64,000 nucleotides of DNA from Paenibacillus pasadenensis. GTDB lineage: Bacteria > Bacillota > Bacilli > Paenibacillales > Paenibacillaceae. The position numbers and the translations under genes are program-made. Shown in pieces: positions 44,484 to 53,819 of this stretch (its first letter is position 1; each line of letters begins with the position of its first letter). Location: assembly GCF_023715725.1 (NCBI RefSeq), contig NZ_JAMBOT010000004.1, positions 372,001 through 436,000 on the forward strand, in the 5' to 3' direction. Below the pieces are notes generated by a model. The model had not been told where the DNA came from. It ran no database searches and worked only from the letters and a program-made list of their open reading frames with translations.

Positions 44484-47400
44484 CTAAATCATTATTTCGG
44501 ATTCATCAGGTTTTATCACGTAAATACCCTCATCGGTCCAAACTTGAACTTCATACATTCGTGAGTTTCCAAAATGATCATCAAGTTTTACGGATAGATT
44601 TATCAAATCATCACTATCCCAATCTATATTATTAAATGTTAAGTCATAAATAACAACGTTCGCTCCTTGCACATCAAAACCATATTTAATCGCAGTCATA
44701 GCAGCAGTTAATTTAAATTCTCCACTCGGAGAATTCGCAGTTTTCAACTCAACTTTCATTGTTCCATCTAACACGAAATCGAAGTTCGGTTTTGGTTTAC
44801 TTGGATCCAATTTATCCAGTGAAAATCTTTCATTCACATGAACATCATATCCCATATCCAATAATTTGTTGGCAACTTCTCTTTCTGGTTTTTCTAATTT
44901 CTTTATATTTTTACCTGTATGTTTCCCACGATCTTCTGCTACCTTACTGTATTCTTTTTTCTCTATACCAAAATAACTTAGAGCAAGATTATCATTAGTT
45001 CTAATTCTAATATTACCACTAGGATCTATATAACTTAAAGGATTATTATGCACATACGTATACAGATTCTGACTCAACGGATTCGTCAGTTCCCCTTTAT
45101 ACGAATCCTCCGTAATAAACCTGCCCATGCTCGGATCATACCAGCGCGCTCGTAAATACTGCAAGCCTGCTTTCGAATCCCAGTACTCGCCTGAATATTG
45201 GAACGGATTGGATACCGTTTCTTGGGATGAGATAAGTCCTCCCCAAATATCATATTTATATTGGTTCAAGCTTACATTGCCGGTGCTGTCCCTCAGATCC
45301 GTTACATCACCATGACCGTTTTGCAAATAGTACGTTTTTCCTTGTGCATCCTTACGGGCAATCAGTCCTTTACCGCGAAGATATTGCACCGGATTTGTCG
45401 CCACACCGTTAACAATCGTCGCCTCAGCAATAATCTGCACACCGTCGTAATAGTACCGAAGCGTCTTCGCGCCTTCCGTACGCTCTACCATCAGCCCGTC
45501 GCCGTTATATTTATACTGAATCTGCTCCCCAGCATCCTTCTTGGCACTGACAAGTTGATTGGATGCGTTGTACTGATAGTTGGTCTCCTCAGTTTGCAGC
45601 AAATCCCGGTTGCTCTGCAGCGCTTGACGGTTGCCTCGCACATCATACGCATACAACTCGCTGAACTGGCTCGACGATGTAATCCGGTTCGAAGCGTCGT
45701 AGTCAAACGCATTCGTCTCCGTCTGCCCATGCTGATTTTCCGTACGCTGTTTGATATTCCCGTTCAAATCCCATTGGTACGAATAGGAGTGCAGCACGGT
45801 TCCGTTCGCTTTGGTTTGATTCAATGTAGACAACCGAAGCCCATCGTAACTGTAGCTGCTCTTAACTCCGTTAACCTGCGAGATGCTCTTCAGCAAACTA
45901 TTGTTGTAATACTCGTACGACGCTTCTATGGAGCTGCCGTTTTTCACGTTGGACAACCGGCTCATATCATCGTACGTATAATCCAGCACTAAGCCAAACG
46001 GATCTGTCATTTGGGAGCGCAAGCCTTGATTGTTGTACGCATAGCTAATGAATTTACTGTCCGGGAACGTCACTTTTTCCAGCTCGCCCGTTGCTAACTT
46101 ATACGCATAACTCGTCGTTCCTGTTGAATCCTCCATCGATTTTCTGCGGCCCGCTGCATCATACGTATACTTCACCGTCGCATCCGGCGCCTGTTTGGTC
46201 AGCAAATGATTCCGGTTGTTGTACACGAAGGTAAACGACTGGCCTTTTTTATCTTTTGATCCGACCACATTGCCCGCTTTGTCGTAATACGTTTTGCTTT
46301 CTTGGCTTTTCGGATCGGTTTCCTTAATCGGGCGGCCTAGCTCATCGTAGGCTTTCACAACCTTGTTGCCGTCTGGATAGATATGTTCAATCAAATTTCC
46401 GCCAAGAGAGTATTTATACGACGTTTTTTCTCCCGTTGGCTGTTGAACTCCCGTTAAGCGTCCTAGAGCATCATAAGAATTGGTCGTCGTTTTCCAATTA
46501 AAATCGCTTAGCGTCAACACATTGCCGACATAATTATAGGTTTGCGAGCTGGTACGCTCGAATCCGCTGCCTTTATTTAATTCCGTTAGAATCAACTGAC
46601 CTGCGATGTCATATGTTTCACGGCTTTTTACTCCCGTTGCATCTTCGACCGTCTTAGTGCGGTTAAGGCCGTCATAGCTAACCGTCGCGGTTCCCCCGCC
46701 ATTAGGATATTCGGTCCGAATTAAACGGCCAAATTTGTCATAAAAATAGTTCGTCCGCTTTTGGTTGGCACCTTCACTCCATTGCAGCCTGCCCCGCGCA
46801 TCATAACCCATTTTTTGCAACGCTCGGTAGCTTCCGTCTACGATGCCTTCTTCCACTTTTTGACCGATGGCATCCCATTTAACGCGGGTCGTAACTCCCG
46901 TTTCGTCTTTTACCGTCGCTTCATTAGCCGCATCGTTGTACTCCACCGTGGCAAAGGAGTGATCCGGATGGGTTACTCGTGTTGTTCGTCCTACTACATC
47001 GTATTCGTACCTCGTGGTTCCATTGTTATTCCCATCCGTAAAGGAAATCACATTCCCCGTGGAAGGATTATAGTCCGCCCTGGTTACAATCGATTCAACA
47101 AGACCATCCACATTTTTGACCTGTACGGTTTGTTTGGTTAGAAATCCTCCGCTGTACCCATATTCATTCTCGTACATGGTCTCCCTATTGTCATCGCTCA
47201 CGATGACTTTGCCCGCATTACCAAACGAGTCGATGTTTTCATAACGGGTTTTGGACATCAATGTTCCTTGCTGATTGGTGGAGGATACCTCGGTTACCGT
47301 TCCTTGCGCATTCCGATTAATCATCGTTGTCAGCGTCTGTGAAGCATCAATACGTTGAGTCACCGAACGAAGCAGATGCTGGCTAGAATCATAGGTATAC

Positions 47401-49466
47401 TGCGTCGTTATTCCGTTTGCATCCGTACTGCTTAACACATTGCCGTAATCGTCATAACTGACTTTCGTCGTTACTGGCGTACCCGCTTGAGTTCCTTTAT
47501 AAAAAGTGTTTGTCGTTTGAATAGGACTGGAGATTCTACGCGCTTCATCGTACTGAAACGTCGATACATTTTTTTCGTCGTCCGCCGTTGTTGTCACGCT
47601 ATTGGTGTAAAAGACTGATTTTGAATCACTATAAACTTTTCTATAATCAAATAAAGTGTCAACTATACTATTATTCCCAAATGACCGCACAGTCGTTCCA
47701 AAACTATCTATGTTTCCATTAAAACTAGAAGCTAAATCTGAATGGTAAATGTACTCATTATAATTATAAGTTCCTGTTGCAGTTATATCTTTTCTGGAAG
47801 TCACTTTATAAGCTTGATCTGTCGAAAATAATCCATAAATTCTTGTCGTAGGAGTTGATTGATAAGTAAATTCTGTACGTCCACCTGAAGGATGTTTAAT
47901 ACTCTTAAGCAGATAATATGGGCTATTTACAGGATAATTTAAAACATAGCTTGTCTCTGCATTTTTATAGTCATACGTATATTGTGTGTCAGGGCCGACT
48001 AAATGCGAGACGTCAGTTAAATATGAATGGGGTTGAAAAGTCGAATATGGGAATGGTCTAGTGTATCCTGTAGTTTGGATTGTATATCTAATTTTGTTAG
48101 CACCTTGATACAACCATATTCCCCAATTATCATACGTCATTGTTATGGTGTTATTTAAAGCATCGGTAATAGTAGAAAGGACTTTTCCATACTTAGGATC
48201 AGTGATATAGGAAAATTTAATAGTGTTATCATAAGCGTCTGATATTTGAATTAGTCTTCCATCTTGACCAAAGTAATAACTTTTTTTCTCTTTTGTCCTC
48301 AGAACTTTTGAAGACCTTTCATTATTCACAACAACTGAGTTGTTATCTTCAAGCCACCTATCCTTCCATGAATAACCTACTAGACTATTTCCACTAATTT
48401 CATAACTTCCTTCGATCCCCATACTCAAATAACTAGTGTTTGTTTCATTAACTGTCTTAATAAAAGGAATATCCCAAGACCAACCTGTTCCCAAAGGATA
48501 TAACTGTTGTTCATAGGGTTTGTTACGTGCAAATGTTCTCCAAAAACTAGTTAATTCCCCGCCAGTATTGAAATTCAGGTTAGACCCGCTCCACGATGCA
48601 CTTCTATAAAATAAGCCTCGATAATCCGGACCGACCCATTCGCCAGAATCAACAGTCTTATTAATTGAATTATTTGACAAATAACTCTTATATGCCATTG
48701 CATCTTGTAAAACAGTAAATGAGCCATTGTAATTACTCATTCCAGGTGTAATATTTCCGTTATCATTAATTGTTTCATTATTCCATAGATAAACTCCTGT
48801 TTGATGTGTTTCATAGTACATAACATTTATTTTATCAGAACTCCATTGAAACCCTAAATAACCATCTATAGTTACCGAACATTTACAATAAGGAGCGTAT
48901 TCAGTCTCTTTATTATATGCATTGGAAGAAGATGAATTATAAAAACGGGTAAGAGAAAAAGATAATCCATTACGTCCAGGTAGAGTTAAATCGGTTTCTT
49001 TAATTTGAACATCTCCGTTTAGGGTAGAGATAGTTTCCGTTCCTGAGGTTAAAGAATAAAGGGATTGGGGCTCTTTAATCGTCGCCTTTTTGATTGCGTC
49101 AACTAGTTGAGTTTCACGCGGTGGTTCATTTAACATCATTCTAGAATTACGCGTATATGTTGCATTATTTACGGAGCCTTCTATGAATTCAGGAAACGGT
49201 AGATAAATATCTTCGGTAACAGACTTATTTCCATAAGTGTTTATTACTACAGATTTTTGATCAAGATATGTATCGTTTTGAACCGTACTATTTATGTTAT
49301 CTGTTAAAGATTTCGAAAGATCTTTTGCATATTCTTTTGGAGTTAAGTTATTATTTTTAAATAAGCTAAAATTGAATAAGCTCCCACTTGCCGAAGCCGA
49401 AACTGCTGGTGGAAATTGAGTAAAGAACAAACAGAGTATTAATAGAACTGCAACCAGCTTTTTCAT
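44484..49466 (-). CDS. Secreted RHS/YD-repeat shell protein with PD-(D/E)XK-like nuclease tip
   Basis: 1660 residues, ATG behind AAAAGGGTGATTAA. Signal peptide ~1-25 (KKLVAVLLILCLFFTQFPPA). LPGRNGLSFSLTRFYNSS starts the shell; YD repeats and the core LRARWYDPSMGRFITEDSYK to YIDPSGN end at ~1485. The 175-residue tip has PNFDFVLDG (Asp ~1563) and VELKTAN (Glu ~1573, Lys ~1575), i.e. D-x9-E-x-K as in restriction-endonuclease-fold toxins such as CdiA tRNases. The N-terminal ~600 residues differ from the first RHS protein, the core is nearly identical, and the tip is unrelated. Followed by three small immunity-like genes. Confidence 0.9.
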   Translation of the reverse strand: MKKLVAVLLILCLFFTQFPPAVSASASGSLFNFSLFKNNNLTPKEYAKDLSKSLTDNINSTVQNDTYLDQKSVVINTYGNKSVTEDIYLPFPEFIEGSVNNATYTRNSRMMLNEPPRETQLVDAIKKATIKEPQSLYSLTSGTETISTLNGDVQIKETDLTLPGRNGLSFSLTRFYNSSSSNAYNKETEYAPYCKCSVTIDGYLGFQWSSDKINVMYYETHQTGVYLWNNETINDNGNITPGMSNYNGSFTVLQDAMAYKSYLSNNSINKTVDSGEWVGPDYRGLFYRSASWSGSNLNFNTGGELTSFWRTFARNKPYEQQLYPLGTGWSWDIPFIKTVNETNTSYLSMGIEGSYEISGNSLVGYSWKDRWLEDNNSVVVNNERSSKVLRTKEKKSYYFGQDGRLIQISDAYDNTIKFSYITDPKYGKVLSTITDALNNTITMTYDNWGIWLYQGANKIRYTIQTTGYTRPFPYSTFQPHSYLTDVSHLVGPDTQYTYDYKNAETSYVLNYPVNSPYYLLKSIKHPSGGRTEFTYQSTPTTRIYGLFSTDQAYKVTSRKDITATGTYNYNEYIYHSDLASSFNGNIDSFGTTVRSFGNNSIVDTLFDYRKVYSDSKSVFYTNSVTTTADDEKNVSTFQYDEARRISSPIQTTNTFYKGTQAGTPVTTKVSYDDYGNVLSSTDANGITTQYTYDSSQHLLRSVTQRIDASQTLTTMINRNAQGTVTEVSSTNQQGTLMSKTRYENIDSFGNAGKVIVSDDNRETMYENEYGYSGGFLTKQTVQVKNVDGLVESIVTRADYNPSTGNVISFTDGNNNGTTRYEYDVVGRTTRVTHPDHSFATVEYNDAANEATVKDETGVTTRVKWDAIGQKVEEGIVDGSYRALQKMGYDARGRLQWSEGANQKRTNYFYDKFGRLIRTEYPNGGGTATVSYDGLNRTKTVEDATGVKSRETYDIAGQLILTELNKGSGFERTSSQTYNYVGNVLTLSDFNWKTTTNSYDALGRLTGVQQPTGEKTSYKYSLGGNLIEHIYPDGNKVVKAYDELGRPIKETDPKSQESKTYYDKAGNVVGSKDKKGQSFTFVYNNRNHLLTKQAPDATVKYTYDAAGRRKSMEDSTGTTSYAYKLATGELEKVTFPDSKFISYAYNNQGLRSQMTDPFGLVLDYTYDDMSRLSNVKNGSSIEASYEYYNNSLLKSISQVNGVKSSYSYDGLRLSTLNQTKANGTVLHSYSYQWDLNGNIKQRTENQHGQTETNAFDYDASNRITSSSQFSELYAYDVRGNRQALQSNRDLLQTEETNYQYNASNQLVSAKKDAGEQIQYKYNGDGLMVERTEGAKTLRYYYDGVQIIAEATIVNGVATNPVQYLRGKGLIARKDAQGKTYYLQNGHGDVTDLRDSTGNVSLNQYKYDIWGGLISSQETVSNPFQYSGEYWDSKAGLQYLRARWYDPSMGRFITEDSYKGELTNPLSQNLYTYVHNNPLSYIDPSGNIRIRTNDNLALSYFGIEKKEYSKVAEDRGKHTGKNIKKLEKPEREVANKLLDMGYDVHVNERFSLDKLDPSKPKPNFDFVLDGTMKVELKTANSPSGEFKLTAAMTAIKYGFDVQGANVVIYDLTFNNIDWDSDDLINLSVKLDDHFGNSRMYEVQVWTDEGIYVIKPDESEIMI
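45015..47613 (-). repeat. RHS core direct repeat, copy 2
   Basis: Second copy of the ~2.6 kb shared RHS core, offset +10,840 bp from 34175-36773. Collinear without indels at both ends. Confidence 0.9.
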
Positions 49467-49501
49467 TTAATCACCCTTTTATGTAATATAAACTCTTAGT
49501 T

Positions 49502-50860
49502 CTAATAGACATTCACTACTACACCATCAAATCCGATCGAGTGGCCTTGATCGTTGTAGTAGTAAAAATGAGATGTATACGGACCAGTATCATTCCCATG
49601 TCTCGCTACATCAATAATGGCCGACCAGATTCCATTGCCTCTGTTAACAGCTGGAATCCACTCAAGATCGTCCTGTCCGTTATGATTCGACCATGTCGGA
49701 ACTTTTACTTCAGTAATATTTTGAGGAATCCCCGTTATCCTTACTTCATAATAGCGTGTGCCTAATGACACACTTGAAGGTGCAATAACCTGAGTTCCTC
49801 TCTTAACCGTGGTGGAAATTCCAGCGTAGTAGTTTCCATCAGCATAAACATGGGTTATATAGTCCCCAGTTTCATTGAAATGCTTGGAAAACAGAATAGT
49901 TGCTTTCCATGTCCCATTTCCCATATTCGTTCCTTGAATCCAAGGCCGTTCTAAATCGTCTTGGTCGTTTTTTGTGGTCCAAGTTGGGAAACTAACACTT
50001 TGGACATTTGGACCAATTCCAAATGCGTAAACATCAAACGAAGCCGCTGCAAGGTCAACTTCACTAATAGCATCCACTAGCGGCCGAGCTACATTAACAG
50101 TCGTTCCTCCAACTCCAATATAATTTCCATATTTATCGTAAGAATAGACATGAGATATATACGTCCCCTTTTCATTCCCATGTTTGGGAAGACTGACTAT
50201 AGCAGACCAGCTCCCATTTCCTTTATTAACAGCAGGAATCCACTCAAGATCATCCTGCCCGTTTACTTCAGACCAAGTTGGGACTAAGATACGATTAACT
50301 TGAAGGGGAATTCCTGTGACTGTAACTTCATAGTTTTTTTCAGCAATCGAGACTTCACTTGGAGCATTAACTTTCGCATCACCCTCCACTACTTTAGTAG
50401 CTAACCCACCGAACATCTCTTTGTCGACATATACATGTGTTATATAATATCCGCTTTCATTAAAATGTTTAGAAAATGGAATTGTCGCTTTCCAAACGCC
50501 CTTACTCACTCTTACTCCTGAAGTCCATGGATCTACAAGATCGTCCTGTTCGTTGTGTATTGTCCATGTGGGGAATTTTACATCTTGTGCGTTTTCCGGG
50601 ACGTTGTAAGCATACACATCAAAAGATGCTGCGGATAAATCAACTGTCCCGGGAGAGTCGACTTTAGTTGCGTTAGATGTTTTTTTCGTAAGCAGCCTGC
50701 CGTTATTGTCATATGAATATACCGTTTTATATAATTCAGAATTCTTTTGAACGACCGAGAACGACAAGACTCCGTTATCGTACTCATAGTATTTGAATGA
50801 TGAATTACTATTAGCTTCAGCTATAGATTCGGCGTTGAAATAGGTGCATATGAGGATCAA
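49502..50860 (-). CDS. GBS-Bsp-like satellite protein with frameshifted signal peptide
   Basis: The body (~440 residues) is intact: YD hairpin YYEYDNGVLSFSVVQ, YSYDNNGRLLTKK and four GBS-Bsp-like repeats (FPTWTIHNEQDDLVDPW, VPTWSEVNGQDDLEWIPAV). The natural start is a TTG at 50898 behind AGGAGGAAACAATC, giving LKRKFGYFLVCVI and then a TGA. Compared with its paralogue at 38708, four bases are missing in the signal-peptide region, so the exported start is out of frame with the body. Either a pseudogene, an assembly error, or translation restart without export. Confidence 0.65.
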   Translation of the reverse strand: MILICTYFNAESIAEANSNSSFKYYEYDNGVLSFSVVQKNSELYKTVYSYDNNGRLLTKKTSNATKVDSPGTVDLSAASFDVYAYNVPENAQDVKFPTWTIHNEQDDLVDPWTSGVRVSKGVWKATIPFSKHFNESGYYITHVYVDKEMFGGLATKVVEGDAKVNAPSEVSIAEKNYEVTVTGIPLQVNRILVPTWSEVNGQDDLEWIPAVNKGNGSWSAIVSLPKHGNEKGTYISHVYSYDKYGNYIGVGGTTVNVARPLVDAISEVDLAAASFDVYAFGIGPNVQSVSFPTWTTKNDQDDLERPWIQGTNMGNGTWKATILFSKHFNETGDYITHVYADGNYYAGISTTVKRGTQVIAPSSVSLGTRYYEVRITGIPQNITEVKVPTWSNHNGQDDLEWIPAVNRGNGIWSAIIDVARHGNDTGPYTSHFYYYNDQGHSIGFDGVVVNVY

Positions 50861-50924
50861 ATTACACAGACTAAAAAATAGCCGAACTTCCTTTTCAAGA
50901 TTGTTTCCTCCTAAGAATACCTAT

Positions 50925-52202
50925 CTACTTCTTCTCTCGCTTAACCAAATTTCCGTTCTCGTCATAATAAAAATAAATTGTTACCCCGGACGGATACTTA
51001 ATAGATTCCAATCTGTTTACTGCATCATAGTGATAGATTGCTGATTTTGATAATTCGACTACTTTTACCACTTTTATATTTAGATTTAGAGTCTCACCAA
51101 ACCAAGTTACATACTCTTGAAGCATTCTCCAGTCTGTCACATAAACACCGCTTGTTGAAGGAGCCTTCATTTGAAATTTAAAAGTGTATAGATCTCCAGG
51201 TTTAACAATAACGTTAGTAGGAAAAAAAGATCTCTTATATGCAAACGGATCATTGTCCCCGACAGCTCCTAATCGATAAAGTTCAACAGGAGGATTATTA
51301 TCAAACCAGCTTGTATTTCCAGTGTTTTTAACGGTAATTGAAACATCATATGTTTTTCCCGTTTCCATCTCATTCGGAATTGTGTGGGCCACAATTGAAG
51401 CGTTTCGGGTTCCCTCTATGACAGTTACCGTTTTAGTAAGAGTAGCTCCAAACCATTCCACCCGGTCCTGCACCATTTGCCAGTCCGTCGTGTACGTCCC
51501 TAATGTTTCAGGAGCCTTCATCATAATCGTGAAGTTATACGTTTGCCCGGTGCCCACTTGATTACTCCCCATTAATTGACGTGTACCGGCAAAAGGATCT
51601 TTATCTCCAGCTCCCCCTAAGCGATACAAAGCTCCTTCGGACCAGGTCGCTTGACCATCGTTACGCACGGTAACCGTAACTGGATAATAATGTCCTTTAG
51701 CCATAACATCCGGGATTGTATTGGACATAATGGTTGCTGCATTTTGGGTAAGAGTGCTGGTTACGGATACGTCTACAGCCAGAATTTCGCCGAACCATTC
51801 CACATGCTCCTGAAGCATTCTCCAATCCGTTCTATATACTCCACTTTGAGTAGGGGCAGTCAAATTAAAGGCAAAGGTAACCGTCTCTCCAGGACGCACA
51901 ATTTGATCGTTAGGAATTTCCTGCCTGGTGAATGCAAATGGGTCGGAATCATTTACTCCTCCAAGACGCCACCAACCCGTAGCTTTACTCCACTCGGTAG
52001 TCCCATCGTTTCGAATGGTGATTGTTACGGGATAACTCACACCAGTTTTCATGTAAGAAGGGATGGTATGGGAAACGATACTCGCTTGTCTTGAAGCTGC
52101 ATTCGTTGAATTGGGGTACAATGTCATGAGAATTGAGCTAAAGATAATCATGGCTAAGAAGATATGAATTTGTCTTCTTTTAAGTACAGTTTTATTCATC
52201 AT
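50925..52202 (-). CDS. Secreted satellite protein: three NBR1-type Ig domains plus YD hairpin
   Basis: 425 residues. Signal peptide ~1-35 (IHIFLAMIIFSSILMTLYPN). Three ~108-residue Ig-like repeats, each with SIVSHTIPSYMKTGVSYPVT, NDGTTEWS, DPFAFTRQ and GVYRTDWRMLQEHVEWFGE, the pattern of the NBR1 (next to BRCA1) Ig domain found in many bacterial surface proteins. C-terminal YD hairpin 385-423: YHYDAVNRLESIKYPSGV then FYYDENGNLVKRE. A truncated relative is the IS-split fragment at 32731-32835. Confidence 0.85.
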   Translation of the reverse strand: MMNKTVLKRRQIHIFLAMIIFSSILMTLYPNSTNAASRQASIVSHTIPSYMKTGVSYPVTITIRNDGTTEWSKATGWWRLGGVNDSDPFAFTRQEIPNDQIVRPGETVTFAFNLTAPTQSGVYRTDWRMLQEHVEWFGEILAVDVSVTSTLTQNAATIMSNTIPDVMAKGHYYPVTVTVRNDGQATWSEGALYRLGGAGDKDPFAGTRQLMGSNQVGTGQTYNFTIMMKAPETLGTYTTDWQMVQDRVEWFGATLTKTVTVIEGTRNASIVAHTIPNEMETGKTYDVSITVKNTGNTSWFDNNPPVELYRLGAVGDNDPFAYKRSFFPTNVIVKPGDLYTFKFQMKAPSTSGVYVTDWRMLQEYVTWFGETLNLNIKVVKVVELSKSAIYHYDAVNRLESIKYPSGVTIYFYYDENGNLVKREKK

Positions 52203-52217
52203 GAAATGAGCTCTCCC

Positions 52218-53819
52218 TTAACTTACCTTACTAATTTTCACATCATCAATCGATATCGCCCCGTCGTTATGTACGCCCCAGATAAAGTAATACTTATAGG
52301 AAGCTCCAGTTGTTAGAGTAATCGTTTTGCTCCCTTCGTCTCCGCTCACTCCTTGCCAGGAGGTGAACTGGCGATCATTTTGAGCATGTGTTCCTTCCGG
52401 TGTTCTCGCCAGGAAATAAAACTCTCCATCCGCCGATAACGTTTGAATTACTTTATAGTTGAACGTAACCTTGTACGTCGAATTGGGCTCGAATCTAATT
52501 TTCTGAAGATCGGTATGCAAAAACTCACGCCACTCGATATCCGGCGTAGATTCTCCCAATACGGAGTACTTCCCGCTAATGACTTTTGACGGAGCGCTCG
52601 TTATTTTTCCCGCATTGGCCGGATAGCCTTTAGAAAAAGCAGGGATTAAATAAGACCCGCTTTCAAAGGATTCTTCGTCTTTTGTAATCGAGATATCATC
52701 AACAGAGATTGATCCGCCATTGTTAATCCCCCAAATCAAGTAATACTTTTTAGAGGGACCCGTCTTAAAAGTTATGGTTTTAATCCCTTTCTCTCCGATG
52801 GCTCCATTCCACTTCGTCAGCGACCTATCATTTTCAGAATAAGGCCCTTCAGGAGTCCTCGCTAAAAAGTAAAAATAGCCATTGGAGCCTGAGATGCGGT
52901 TAATTTTATAACTAAAAGTCAATTTATATTTCGTGTTAGGCTCGAATTGAAACCTTGTATTATCCGTATGCAAATACTCAGACCATTCCAGCGAATTAGG
53001 AGAATCTCCAAGAATGGAATATTTGCCGTTAATGACTTTGGCAGAATCACTAGTCATATTTCCAGCGAACTCTGGATATCCTCGCCCATAGGGCGCGATG
53101 GAGTAGGATCCGCTCTCGAATGACTCTAGATCCTTTGAAATTCGGATGTTATCAATTGAAAGAGATCCTCCGTAATGCAAACCCCAGATAAGGTAATAGT
53201 TCTGAAAAGGTCCCGTCGTTAAAGTAATTGTTTTGGATCCGCTGTTACCGGCTTGACCTTTCCATAAAGTGAATCCTTTATCATTCTGAGAATAAGTTTC
53301 TCCCTCAAGAGTTCTGGCCAGAAAATAATAGAAACCATTCTGTTCCGATGCTCGATTAATCCGATAATCAAACGAGATTTTATAAGTTGTATTTGGTTCA
53401 AAAGCTACCTTTTGCAGATCGGTATGAAGAAACTCCGACCAGTCAAGTGTTCCGGGAGCCTCGCCTAATGCAGAATATTTCCCGCTGATGACCCAAGACG
53501 GATTTGCGGTCATTTTCCCGTTATTCGCAGGGTAACCGGCTGTAAATCTGGACTTTGAAAAATCTGCTTCTCCCCACTCAAAATCATCCGTGTACCATCC
53601 AGAGCTTTGAGAAGTTAAATTTCCATTTAAGTCATAGGTATAATCATGCTTAATGTTTTGCCCGAACAGTCGATAGGTAAGCGTTTTCAATTTATTATTG
53701 TTGTCGTAAAAATACCTTTTGTTGAAAGAAGCATCTACAATCTCAGCAGCAAATACTTGATTCAAATTTAATAAACCCATTATTAAGGAAAGCATAAGGA
53801 ATGAAGAGACTGTTTTCAT
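52218..53819 (-). CDS. Secreted satellite protein: YD hairpin plus three unknown beta repeats
   Basis: 533 residues. Signal peptide 1-24 (SFLMLSLIMGLLNLNQVFA). YD hairpin ~35-73 (YFYDNNNKLKTLTYR, YTYDLNGNLTSQ). Three ~150-residue repeats, each with SFESGSYSIAPYGRGYP, LEWSEYLHTDNTRFQFEPNT, FYFLARTPEG and YYLIWG..NGGSISVDDI. This looks like a carbohydrate-binding jelly roll but I cannot assign a family. First gene of the upstream operon, 80 nt behind its predicted start point. Confidence 0.75.
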   Translation of the reverse strand: MKTVSSFLMLSLIMGLLNLNQVFAAEIVDASFNKRYFYDNNNKLKTLTYRLFGQNIKHDYTYDLNGNLTSQSSGWYTDDFEWGEADFSKSRFTAGYPANNGKMTANPSWVISGKYSALGEAPGTLDWSEFLHTDLQKVAFEPNTTYKISFDYRINRASEQNGFYYFLARTLEGETYSQNDKGFTLWKGQAGNSGSKTITLTTGPFQNYYLIWGLHYGGSLSIDNIRISKDLESFESGSYSIAPYGRGYPEFAGNMTSDSAKVINGKYSILGDSPNSLEWSEYLHTDNTRFQFEPNTKYKLTFSYKINRISGSNGYFYFLARTPEGPYSENDRSLTKWNGAIGEKGIKTITFKTGPSKKYYLIWGINNGGSISVDDISITKDEESFESGSYLIPAFSKGYPANAGKITSAPSKVISGKYSVLGESTPDIEWREFLHTDLQKIRFEPNSTYKVTFNYKVIQTLSADGEFYFLARTPEGTHAQNDRQFTSWQGVSGDEGSKTITLTTGASYKYYFIWGVHNDGAISIDDVKISKVS

